From positions 1 to 64,000 of the forward strand of contig CBIHON010000012.1 in the NCBI GenBank assembly GCA_966211965.1: a stretch of 64,000 nucleotides of DNA, given 5' to 3'. This DNA is from CBIHON01 sp966211965. Its GTDB lineage: Bacteria > Pseudomonadota > Gammaproteobacteria > Burkholderiales > Burkholderiaceae_D. How positions within the stretch are numbered: position 1 is the stretch's first letter; the number at the start of each line of letters is the position of its first letter. The notes below the pieces were generated by a model, which was not told where the DNA came from, made no database searches, and worked only from the letters and a program-made list of their open reading frames with translations. This document shows positions 33,903 through 42,355 of this stretch, one piece after another. Both the position numbers and the translations under genes were made by a program.

Positions 33903-34256
33903 TTACTTCTTGAAAATCTGTTGATAGAGTTCGTCGGAAAAGCCGACGCAGGTTTTTCCAGCGATGTGCAGGACGGGGCGCTTGATGATGGATGCGGATT
34001 CGAGCATCAATTCCGTCGCACCGGCGGCATCGTTGACTGCCGCCTTGCGCGCATCCGGCAGGGCGCGCCAAGTCGTGCCTTTACGATTGAGCAGCACTTC
34101 CCACGCAACGTCGCGAAGCCAGGTTTCAATCAATTCACGTGTGACGCCAGCCTTCTTGAAATCATGAAAGACGTGCGGCACTTCATGCGCATCGAGCCAG
34201 GTACGGGCTTTTTTGACCTGGTCGCAATTCGGGATGCCATACAAGATTGCGTTCAT
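33903..34256 (-). CDS. ArsC/Spx-family protein (YffB-like)
   Basis: A 117-residue thioredoxin-fold protein with the single active-site Cys in GIPNCDQVKKARTWL. It has the family pattern of HDFKKAGVTRELIETWL and IIKRPVLHIAGKTCVGF. The second arsenate-reductase arginine pattern is not evident, and the length matches YffB, whose cellular role is not settled. It overlaps pilU by four bases and lies three bases before dapE; this placement beside dapE recurs in proteobacteria. Confidence 0.88.
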   Translation of the reverse strand: MNAILYGIPNCDQVKKARTWLDAHEVPHVFHDFKKAGVTRELIETWLRDVAWEVLLNRKGTTWRALPDARKAAVNDAAGATELMLESASIIKRPVLHIAGKTCVGFSDELYQQIFKK

Positions 34257-35389
34257 AGGTTCAGGGTGAATTCGGTGAAGGTCGCGCCTTCGTCTTTGTC
34301 CTCCGGTTTTTCCGGTACGGCTTCCTTGTTTTCTTGCGCGTTGTTGATCAGCCAGTACAGATTGGTTGCGGAGTCCGCATGCGCCAAGGCTTCGTCTTGC
34401 GTGACCACGCCCTCTTTGATAAGAAGCATCAGGGCTTGCTCGAAAGTCTGGGAGCCGGGCGACAAGCTTTTCTCGATGGCTTCCTTGATCTGGCCGATGT
34501 CACCTTGTTCGATCAGGTCCGCCACATGGCGCGTGTTCAGCATGACTTCCACGGCAGCGCGGCGCCCGCCTTCGATGGTACGGACGAGGCGCTGGGAGAT
34601 GATGGTCTTCAGCGCGGACGACAGGTCCGACAGCAGCGACTGGCGATTTTCAATCGGATAGAAGTTGATGATACGGGTCAGCGCCTGATAGCTGTTGTTG
34701 GCATGCAGGGTCGCCACCACCAAGTGCCCCGACTGCGCGTAGGACAGCGCGGCCGACATGGTTTCCTTGTCGCGGATTTCGCCGATCAGGATGCAATCCG
34801 GCGCCTGCCGCAGTGCGTTCTTGAGCGCGATATACAAACTGCTCGCGTCGGAGCCGATCTCGCGTTGGTTGACGATGGATTTTTTATTGCTGAATAAAAA
34901 TTCGATCGGGTCTTCCAGGGTCAGGATATGGCCGGACTGCATGCTGTTGCGATGATCCAGCATCGAGGCGATGGTGGTGGATTTGCCGGAACCGGTTGCG
35001 CCCACCACCAGCATCAGCCCGCGTCTGGCCATGATCAAGTCGGCCAGGATCATCGGTACATGCAGGCTATCGAGCGTCGGAATCTTGCCAGGTATGAAGC
35101 GGAAGACCGCAGAGATACTGCCGCGCTGTCGGAATGCGGAGAGCCGGAAGCTACCCACCCCGGCCACCGGTATCCCCATGTTCAATTCACCCTCGCGCTC
35201 CAGTTCCTGCAGGCGTTCGGCCGCCACGACCTCGGCCAAGAGGCCAAGGATGGCGCTGTTGTCCATTTTTTGCTGGTTGATCGGGACCAGATGGCCGTTG
35301 ACTTTCAAATGGATCGGCGAATTGACCGCCATGAACATGTCGGAGGCTTCCTTTTCCTTCATCAGCAGAAACAAGCGATCCATCACCAT
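34253..35389 (-). CDS. pilU: Type IV pilus retraction ATPase (PilU/PilT family)
   Basis: A 378-residue hexameric secretion ATPase. A ribosome site GAGGA precedes ATG 35389. It has an N-terminal PAS-like part (ASDMFMAVNSPIHLKVNG), Walker A VVGATGSGKSTTIASML, the Asp box ILTLEDPIEFLF, Walker B PDCILIGEIRDKETM and a His box SGHLVVATLHANN. The length beyond 370 and an acidic, Glu-rich tail suggest PilU more than PilT. It drives pilus depolymerisation for twitching or DNA uptake. No other pilus gene lies here; it is embedded between dapD and dapE. Confidence 0.88.
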   Translation of the reverse strand: MVMDRLFLLMKEKEASDMFMAVNSPIHLKVNGHLVPINQQKMDNSAILGLLAEVVAAERLQELEREGELNMGIPVAGVGSFRLSAFRQRGSISAVFRFIPGKIPTLDSLHVPMILADLIMARRGLMLVVGATGSGKSTTIASMLDHRNSMQSGHILTLEDPIEFLFSNKKSIVNQREIGSDASSLYIALKNALRQAPDCILIGEIRDKETMSAALSYAQSGHLVVATLHANNSYQALTRIINFYPIENRQSLLSDLSSALKTIISQRLVRTIEGGRRAAVEVMLNTRHVADLIEQGDIGQIKEAIEKSLSPGSQTFEQALMLLIKEGVVTQDEALAHADSATNLYWLINNAQENKEAVPEKPEDKDEGATFTEFTLNL

Positions 35390-35438
35390 GATGTTTTCCT
35401 CAATTTAACGGAAAAAAGAACAGGCCTTTACGCCGCGA

Positions 35439-36263
35439 TCAATCACGCAGCAATTCATTGATGCCGGTCTTGGCGCGGGTCTTGGCATCGACGCGCTTGA
35501 CGATCACTGCGCAATACAGGCTGTATTTGCCGTCGGGCGAAGGAAGATTGCCCGATACCACGACTGAGCCGGCCGGAATCCTGCCGTAGCTGACTTCGCC
35601 TGTGGCGCGGTCGTAAATCTTGGTCGATTGACCGATATAGACGCCCATCGAAATCACCGAATTCTCTTCGACGATCACGCCTTCAACGATTTCGGAGCGA
35701 GCGCCGATGAAGCAATTGTCTTCGATGATGGTCGGGTTGGCCTGCATCGGCTCCAGCACGCCGCCGATGCCGACGCCGCCGGACAAATGGACGTTCTTGC
35801 CGATCTGCGCGCATGAGCCGACAGTGGCCCAGGCGTCAACCATCGAGCCTTCATCGACATAAGCGCCGATGTTCACGAAGGAAGGCATCAGCACCACGTT
35901 TTTGCCGATGAAGCTGCCGCGCCGCGCAACCGCCGGCGGCACTACACGGAAACCGCCCTTGGCGAAATCTTCGGCGGTGTAATCGGCGAATTTGGTGGGG
36001 ACTTTGTCGTAGAACTGCATATGGTCGCCGGAGGGCATCATGAAGTTGTCTTCCAGGCGGAAGGACAGCAGCACGGCTTTTTTGACCCACTGGTTGACGA
36101 CCCACGCGCCGCTGTCTTTTTGCGCCACGCGCAGCGCGCCTTGGTCCAATTGTTCCAGGACATGGGCGACGGCTTCGCGGATTTCCGCCGGCGCCGATTT
36201 TGGGGAAAATTCGGCGCGGTTTTCCCATGCCTGATCAATGATTTGCTGGAGTTGTTGGGTCAT
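35439..36263 (-). CDS. dapD: 2,3,4,5-Tetrahydropyridine-2,6-dicarboxylate N-succinyltransferase
   Basis: A 274-residue trimeric hexapeptide-repeat enzyme; the start at 36263 gives the family start MTQQLQQIIDQAWENR. It succinylates tetrahydrodipicolinate with succinyl-CoA in the lysine/diaminopimelate pathway. The left-handed beta helix is visible from about 100 (GSFIGKNVVLMPSFVNIGAY, VDEGSMVDAWATVGSCAQIG, NVHLSGGVGIGGVLEPMQAN), and PTIIEDNCFIGARSEIVEGV marks the CoA-binding side. It follows dapC by 38 bp. Confidence 0.96.
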   Translation of the reverse strand: MTQQLQQIIDQAWENRAEFSPKSAPAEIREAVAHVLEQLDQGALRVAQKDSGAWVVNQWVKKAVLLSFRLEDNFMMPSGDHMQFYDKVPTKFADYTAEDFAKGGFRVVPPAVARRGSFIGKNVVLMPSFVNIGAYVDEGSMVDAWATVGSCAQIGKNVHLSGGVGIGGVLEPMQANPTIIEDNCFIGARSEIVEGVIVEENSVISMGVYIGQSTKIYDRATGEVSYGRIPAGSVVVSGNLPSPDGKYSLYCAVIVKRVDAKTRAKTGINELLRD

Positions 36264-36301
36264 TTTATTTGGTTGGCTTTTCAAGAAAAATTAAACTCGG
36301 T

Positions 36302-37513
36302 TTAAGCTTTGGCGGACAATTTTTGAGTGAATTCGACAATGCGGCGCGCAGCTTCCAGGCATTCCTCGACTTCGGCCACCAAGGCCATCCGTACCCGGTT
36401 GCTGCCCGGATTGAGGCTGTGCGCCTCGCGAGCGAGATAGCTGCCCGGCAATACGGTCACATTATATTCGGCATACAGGCGTCTGGCGTATTCGGTATCC
36501 GAGAGGCCTGTGGCCCGGTCGACCCGAGCCCATAGATAGAAGCCGGCATCGGGCAGTTCGACCTCAAGCACGCTCTGTAACATCGGCGTGATCTGGTTGA
36601 ATTTTGCGACGTATTTGGCGCGATTTTCCAACACATGTTGTTCGTCGTTCCAGGCTGCAACCGACGCCGCCTGTATGGCCGGGCTCATCGCGCTGCCATG
36701 ATAGGTGCGGTAGAGCAGGAATTTCTTGAGGATCTCCGCATCCCCCGCTACAAAGCCGGAACGCATTCCCGGCACGTTGGAGCGCTTCGACAGGCTGGAG
36801 AAGGCGATCAACCGCGGGTAGCCGCTGCGGCCAAGGCGGTATGCAGCTTCCAGGCCGCCAAGCGGCGCCTCGTCCTTGAAATAAATCTCCGAGTAACATT
36901 CATCGGCGGCGATCACGAAGCCATGGCGATCCGACAGTGCGAACAATTCCTGCCAGTCTTCCAGCGACAAGACCGCGCCGGTCGGATTGCCGGGCGAGCA
37001 GATGAACAGCAATTGCACCTGCGGCCATACGTCGGCTGGGACGCTTCTGAAATCCGGCGCGAAGTTGCGCGCCGGCTCGGAGTTGACGAAATACGGCTGC
37101 GCGCCGGCCAGGTAGGCTGCGCCTTCGTAGATTTGATAAAACGGATTGGGGCACATGACCAGTGCTCCCTCGGACGGCTCGATCACGGTCTGTGCCAGTG
37201 CAAACAACGCCTCGCGCGAGCCGTTGACCGGCAGAATCTCGGTTGCCGGGTTCAATTTCGGCAAGCCGTAACGCCGTTCCAACCAGCCGGCGATTGCGGC
37301 GCGCAAGGCATCTGATCCTGCCGTGGTCGGATAGTTGGCCAAACCGTCCAGATTGTCCGTCAGCGCCTGCCGGATGAAGGCCGGTGTCGGATGCTTGGGT
37401 TCGCCGATGCCGAGACTGATCGCCGTGTACGCCGGGTTGGGCGCGACCCCGGAGAACAATTGCCGTAATTTTTCGAAAGGGTAAGGCTGGAGTTTGGCTA
37501 GGAGAGGATTCAC
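36302..37513 (-). CDS. dapC: Succinyldiaminopimelate transaminase
   Basis: A 403-residue PLP-dependent class I/II aminotransferase. GTG 37513 is proposed because it gives the family opening VNPLLAKLQPYPFEKLRQLF; no clear ribosome site supports it, and the frame is open to 37690. Substrate and PLP motifs include GIGEPKHPTP, PVNGSREALFALAQ, CSPGNPTGAVL and the Schiff-base Lys in FSSLSKRSNVPGMRSGF. It forms N-succinyl-LL-diaminopimelate and precedes dapD on the same strand. It is divergent from smc, sharing a 227-bp promoter region. Confidence 0.92.
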   Translation of the reverse strand: MNPLLAKLQPYPFEKLRQLFSGVAPNPAYTAISLGIGEPKHPTPAFIRQALTDNLDGLANYPTTAGSDALRAAIAGWLERRYGLPKLNPATEILPVNGSREALFALAQTVIEPSEGALVMCPNPFYQIYEGAAYLAGAQPYFVNSEPARNFAPDFRSVPADVWPQVQLLFICSPGNPTGAVLSLEDWQELFALSDRHGFVIAADECYSEIYFKDEAPLGGLEAAYRLGRSGYPRLIAFSSLSKRSNVPGMRSGFVAGDAEILKKFLLYRTYHGSAMSPAIQAASVAAWNDEQHVLENRAKYVAKFNQITPMLQSVLEVELPDAGFYLWARVDRATGLSDTEYARRLYAEYNVTVLPGSYLAREAHSLNPGSNRVRMALVAEVEECLEAARRIVEFTQKLSAKA

Positions 37514-37740
37514 GTTGCGGATGCGTGGAACGAAAACGGTTGAGGATGTCAAATGGCAAAGTCGGCCATTATACCGTCCGGCCGCGGCCGCGCCGACATC
37601 GGACCAGCCGAAAATGCCGGGAACGCTTACCCAAAATGATATGATAAGTCCCTTTGCGAGGCTTGACCCGCGTCCTTCTGTCACTCTCAACCTCGGCTTT
37701 ACCTGCCTTCAGCCCGCTTAAGTAAAGAACAGTAGATAAC

Positions 37741-40700
37741 GTGCGTTTAACTTCAATCAAACTATCGGGATTCAAGTCCTTCGTCGATCCCACCAATTTC
37801 CAGGTGCCCGGGCAACTGGTCGGTGTGGTCGGCCCCAATGGTTGCGGCAAGTCCAACATCATCGATGCGGTGCGTTGGGTCTTGGGGGAGTCCAAGGCTT
37901 CCGAGCTGCGCGGCGAGTCGATGCAAGATGTTATTTTCAACGGTTCCTCAAATCGTAAACCGGCGGGGCGTTCTTCGGTTGAGCTGGTGTTCGATAATGC
38001 GGACGGCAAGGCGGCCGGGCAGTGGAGCCAGTATGCGGAAATCGCGGTCAAACGCACGCTGACACGCGACGGTACATCCACCTACTACATCAACAACCAG
38101 GCGGTGCGCCGCCGCGATATTCAGGATATCTTCTTGGGCACCGGCCTCGGCCCACGGGCTTACGCAATCATCGGCCAGGGCATGATTTCACGCATCATCG
38201 AAGCGCGGCCGGAAGAACTTCGGATTTTTCTGGAAGAGGCCGCAGGCGTGTCCAAGTACAAGGAACGCCGCCGCGAAACGGAAAATCGCCTGCATGACAC
38301 ACGCGAGAATCTGGTCCGGGTCGAGGACATCCTGCGCGAGTTGAATGCGAATCTCGAAAAGCTGGAAGCGCAGGCCGCGGTCGCCAATAAATTCCGCACG
38401 CTGCAAAGCGACCAGGAAGAGAAGCAAAAATTGTTATGGCTCTTGCGTAAAAACGAAGCCAAGGCCGAGCAGGAAAAGTTTTTCCGCGAGATCGAAAAAG
38501 CCCAGACCGACCTGGAAGAACAAACCGCCAAACTGCGCCATGTCGAGACCGAACTGGAGCACATGCGGCAGGCGCATTATGCGGGCGGCGACCGGCTGCA
38601 CCAGGCGCAAGGACATCTTTACCAGACCAATTCCGAAATCGGCAGCCTCGAGGCGCAGATCAAGTTCGTCATCGAATCGCGCACCCGCCTGCAATCGCAA
38701 ATCAATTCGCTGACCGCGCAGCGTGACCAGTGGCAGCGGCAGGGCACGCAATACCAGGATGATTTGGCAGAAGCCGAGATGCACCTCGAAGAGCACGCCA
38801 TCCGCGTCGAGCAGACCCAGGAGGCCGCGCAGCAGCATAACGATCGTCTGCCGGCATTGGAGCAAGCCTGGCGCGAGGCGCAACTGAAGACTACCGAGTC
38901 GCACGGCAAGATCATGCAGGTCCAGCAGCAGATCGAACTGGAATCGGCGCACCAGCGCAATGCGTCGAATATCCTGGCCGGCCTGAACGTGCGCCGCGAA
39001 CGTCTGCTGCAGGAAAAAAGCGGCTTGAACATGCCCGACAGCACCCATCTCGGCAACCTGAAAATGCAGTTGGAAGAAAAGCGGATGGAGCTGGAAGAGG
39101 CGAAGGAACAACTCGAAGCCGCGCAGGAACAGCAGCCGAAACTGGAAGAAGAACGCCGGAATGCGCAGGCCCAGGTCAATACCGAGACCGCCAACAATGC
39201 GCAACTCGAAGCACGCCTCACCGCGTTGAAGCAGTTGCAGGAAAGTGTGCAATCGCAAGGCAAGGTACAGCCCTGGTTGAAGAAGCATGAACTGGGTGAG
39301 CTGCCGCGCCTCTGGCAAAGGCTGCATATCGACCAAGGCTGGGAAACCGCCCTGGAGTCGGTGCTGCGTGAACGTACTTCGGCGCTGGAAATGTCGAACC
39401 TGGATTGGGCCAAGGCGTTTTTCAGCGATGCGCCGCCGGCCAAGCTGGCCTTGTTCACCTCGAATGCGGGCGTGTCGGCGAGTGGGGATGCTCCAGCTGG
39501 TCTGAAGCCCTTCCTGAATCTGCTGCAATTGAACGATCCGGGCTTGCGCGCCCTGATGCAGGACTGGCTGCATAACGTGTTCGTCGCCGACGATGCAACG
39601 GCCGCGTTTGCCGAGCGCGGCAAGCTGCCGGCCGGCGCTTATTTCGTCACCAGGCAAGGACATGTGATCGGCCGGTCGAGCGTGCGCTTCTACGCTTCGG
39701 ATTCCGAGCAGGACGGCATGCTGGCGCGCCAGCAGGAAATCGAGAACATCACCAAGCAACTCAGAGCGCAGCAAATGCTCGCCGATGAAGCGCGTACCCG
39801 TTCGGTGCGTGCCGAGGCGGCTTTGTCGCAGGTGACGCAGCGTCTGCAGGAATTCCGCCAGCGCGTCAACACTTTGACGCAAAGCGCCCATGCCCTGCAA
39901 ATCGAGGTGATGAAACTGTCCGAAGTGCAAGAGCGCTTCAACCAGCGCAGTTCGCAAATCGTCGCCGATCTGGAAGAGATCGCGATGCAGGAAGCAGAGC
40001 AGCAACAGGTCAAGGCCGAGTCGGAAGCCAAGTTCGAGCAGCTCGACATGGAATTGGCTGAACTGCAAGAGACGCACGAGCAGGGCCAGACCGATTACCT
40101 GGCCAAGGAACAGCAACTCAACGATGCCCGGCTGCGCGTGCGCGAACTTGAGCGCGCGGCGCAGGAAGCCGCCTTTGCCGAAAAGTCGCATCGCAGCAAG
40201 ATCGATGAATTAAAGCGCAGCATTGCCACCGCGCTGGAGCAAGCCGCGCAGTTGTTTGCCAACATGCAGCAAGGCCACCTCGAACTGGAAAACCTGGACG
40301 ATCAAGCCGCGCAAGCCGGCCTGCAGACGCTGCTCGACAAGCGTAGCGAACAGGAGCGGGCGTTGGCTGACGCAAGGCATGAGCTCGACCAGCTCACGCA
40401 AAAACTGCGTCACCATGAGGAAGCCCGCATGCAGGTTGAGCGCAGCTTGCAGCCGCAGCGCGACCGCATCATGGAACTGCAATTGAAAGAACAGGCTGCG
40501 CGCCTGAATCAGGAACAGTACGCGCAGCAATTGGCCGAAGTACAGGCCGACGAAGCGGCGCTCGCCGAAAAGCTGGATGCCGACATGCGGCCATCCTGGC
40601 TGCAAGGCGAAGTGACCCGTTTGACCAATGCGATTGCCGCGCTTGGCGCGGTCAATCTGGCGGCGCTAGAGGAACTGGCGCAGGCTTCCGAGCGCAAGAA

Positions 40701-41268
40701 CTTCCTCGATGCGCAGAATGCCGACTTGACCGAAGCGATCAATACGCTGCAGGATGCGATTCACAAGATCGACAAGGAAACGCGCGACTTGTTGCAGGAG
40801 ACCTTCGACAAAGTCAACCGTCATTTCGGCGAACTCTTCCCGATTCTGTTCGGCGGCGGCAATGCAAAGCTGATGATGACCGGCGACGAAATCCTCGACT
40901 CCGGCGTGCAGGTGATGGCGCAGCCGCCAGGCAAGAAAAATGCGACCATCCACTTGCTGTCCGGCGGCGAGAAGGCGCTGACCGCTACCGCCCTGGTGTT
41001 CTCGATGTTTCAGCTCAATCCGGCGCCATTCTGCCTGCTGGACGAGGTCGATGCGCCGCTGGACGACGCCAACACCGAACGCTTCTGCAACATGGTCAAG
41101 CGGATGTCTTCACATACACAATTCCTGTTCATCTCACATAACAAAATAGCGATGGAAATGGCACAACAATTAATCGGCGTGACAATGCAGGAGCAAGGCG
41201 TCTCGCGCATTGTGGCGGTGGACATGGAGTCTGCCGCAAATTTTGCTTCTGAGGCGCAGGCAGCATGA
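37741..41268 (+). CDS. smc: Chromosome segregation protein SMC
   Basis: A 1175-residue SMC ATPase starting at GTG 37741. The N-terminal ATPase half has Walker A GPNGCGKSNIIDAVRWVLG near 31-49. Two long Gln/Glu-rich coiled coils (about 170-500 and 670-1000) flank a hinge (about 515-640). The C-terminal half has the signature LLSGGEKALTATALVFSMF and Walker B FCLLDEVDAPLDD. It condenses and segregates the chromosome with kleisin partners, which are not encoded here. Its stop overlaps the zipA-like start (ATGA), which indicates translational coupling. Confidence 0.96.
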   Translation: MRLTSIKLSGFKSFVDPTNFQVPGQLVGVVGPNGCGKSNIIDAVRWVLGESKASELRGESMQDVIFNGSSNRKPAGRSSVELVFDNADGKAAGQWSQYAEIAVKRTLTRDGTSTYYINNQAVRRRDIQDIFLGTGLGPRAYAIIGQGMISRIIEARPEELRIFLEEAAGVSKYKERRRETENRLHDTRENLVRVEDILRELNANLEKLEAQAAVANKFRTLQSDQEEKQKLLWLLRKNEAKAEQEKFFREIEKAQTDLEEQTAKLRHVETELEHMRQAHYAGGDRLHQAQGHLYQTNSEIGSLEAQIKFVIESRTRLQSQINSLTAQRDQWQRQGTQYQDDLAEAEMHLEEHAIRVEQTQEAAQQHNDRLPALEQAWREAQLKTTESHGKIMQVQQQIELESAHQRNASNILAGLNVRRERLLQEKSGLNMPDSTHLGNLKMQLEEKRMELEEAKEQLEAAQEQQPKLEEERRNAQAQVNTETANNAQLEARLTALKQLQESVQSQGKVQPWLKKHELGELPRLWQRLHIDQGWETALESVLRERTSALEMSNLDWAKAFFSDAPPAKLALFTSNAGVSASGDAPAGLKPFLNLLQLNDPGLRALMQDWLHNVFVADDATAAFAERGKLPAGAYFVTRQGHVIGRSSVRFYASDSEQDGMLARQQEIENITKQLRAQQMLADEARTRSVRAEAALSQVTQRLQEFRQRVNTLTQSAHALQIEVMKLSEVQERFNQRSSQIVADLEEIAMQEAEQQQVKAESEAKFEQLDMELAELQETHEQGQTDYLAKEQQLNDARLRVRELERAAQEAAFAEKSHRSKIDELKRSIATALEQAAQLFANMQQGHLELENLDDQAAQAGLQTLLDKRSEQERALADARHELDQLTQKLRHHEEARMQVERSLQPQRDRIMELQLKEQAARLNQEQYAQQLAEVQADEAALAEKLDADMRPSWLQGEVTRLTNAIAALGAVNLAALEELAQASERKNFLDAQNADLTEAINTLQDAIHKIDKETRDLLQETFDKVNRHFGELFPILFGGGNAKLMMTGDEILDSGVQVMAQPPGKKNATIHLLSGGEKALTATALVFSMFQLNPAPFCLLDEVDAPLDDANTERFCNMVKRMSSHTQFLFISHNKIAMEMAQQLIGVTMQEQGVSRIVAVDMESAANFASEAQAA

Positions 41269-42353
41269 CAGATCTACAAGCAAGCTTGATCGCAATCGGC
41301 GGCGCCATCGTTTTCGGCGTCATTTCATATAACAAGTGGCAGGAATACAAAGCGAAAAAAAGCGTGCAGCGCGCGTTTGCGTCTGAAACCGACGACGTGC
41401 TGATGACCAAGGGTTCCAAGCCGCCCGAAACGGAGAGCGAACGCCACGAGCCGGTCTTTGTGCCGGAGCAGGCTGGCACGAAGGAGGCAGATCAGCCAGA
41501 ACACGCTGTGGCGGAGCAGGATGACGATACTGTGGCCGTTGTCCAGGTACCGAAAAAAATCGAGACGCCGGTCGACGATGTGGTCGATTGCATGATCCCG
41601 CTTGCATTGGCCGGCCCGGTGCGCGGAGAAAAGATCATTCCGTCGCTGCAGAGCCTGCGCCACATCGGCAACAAGCCGGTGCATTTCGTCGGTCAGCGGG
41701 ATGATGGTGGCTGGGAAGCGGTGGCGCACGGCGGCGTTTATTCGAGCCTGGGCGCGGCGGTGCAACTGGCCAATCGCAGCGGCGCACTGAATGAACTGGA
41801 GTACTCCGAGCTGGTGATGCGCCTGCGTCGGATTGCCGATGATCTCGATGCTGAACCCGATGTGCCGGATATGAAGAGCGTGATGGCCAGTGCCCGCGCC
41901 TTGCATCAATTCGTCACCGAATACGACGCACAGCTCAGCGTGAATGTCCGCAGCAATGGCGCGCCCTGGGCGATCAATACCCTGCTCGCAGCACTGGAAC
42001 GGCAAGGCTTTGACTTGCGCCCCGACGGTCGCCTGGTGATGCCCGATGGTGAGGGCGGCATCTTGTTTACGCTATCCACCAACGTGACGCTGGCCGACGA
42101 AACGACTTCGCGCCTGACCTTGCTGCTCGACGTGCCGCGTGCGGCGCCTTTGCGGGACGGCTTCGGTGCGATGATCGCGTGCGCAAAATCGCTGTCGGCA
42201 AGATTGGGCGGCTCCATCGTCGATGATGGCGGCCAGCCGCTGTCGGACGAAGCATTGACCGAAATCGCGGGGCAGGTCTCGACCTTTTATGGCGACATGC
42301 AAGCGGCCGACATTCCGGCCGGATCGGCACGGGCTTTGCGCCTGTTCAGTTGA
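41265..42353 (+). CDS. zipA: Cell division protein ZipA-like
   Basis: A 362-residue protein with an N-terminal membrane helix (about 6-22, SLIAIGGAIVFGVISYN), a charged variable linker to about 110, and a C-terminal globular domain (about 215-355) matching the FtsZ-binding fold of ZipA, with VNVRSNGAPWAINTLLAALE and LTLLLDVPRAAPLRDGFGAM. It would tether FtsZ to the membrane at the division site. Sequence divergence from enteric ZipA is high, so the call rests on topology, domain plan and its position between smc and ligA, a common betaproteobacterial order. Confidence 0.8.
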   Translation: MTDLQASLIAIGGAIVFGVISYNKWQEYKAKKSVQRAFASETDDVLMTKGSKPPETESERHEPVFVPEQAGTKEADQPEHAVAEQDDDTVAVVQVPKKIETPVDDVVDCMIPLALAGPVRGEKIIPSLQSLRHIGNKPVHFVGQRDDGGWEAVAHGGVYSSLGAAVQLANRSGALNELEYSELVMRLRRIADDLDAEPDVPDMKSVMASARALHQFVTEYDAQLSVNVRSNGAPWAINTLLAALERQGFDLRPDGRLVMPDGEGGILFTLSTNVTLADETTSRLTLLLDVPRAAPLRDGFGAMIACAKSLSARLGGSIVDDGGQPLSDEALTEIAGQVSTFYGDMQAADIPAGSARALRLFS

Positions 42354-42355
42354 CG

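Noticed and set aside
33246..34661. 471-codon plus-strand frame opposite dapE, the ArsC-like gene and pilU
   Set aside because: It crosses three genes on the opposite strand; the composition is antisense-like.
38434..40191. 585-codon minus-strand frame opposite smc
   Set aside because: It is Leu/Arg/Gln-rich antisense of the SMC coiled coil and hinge, with no start signal or domain.
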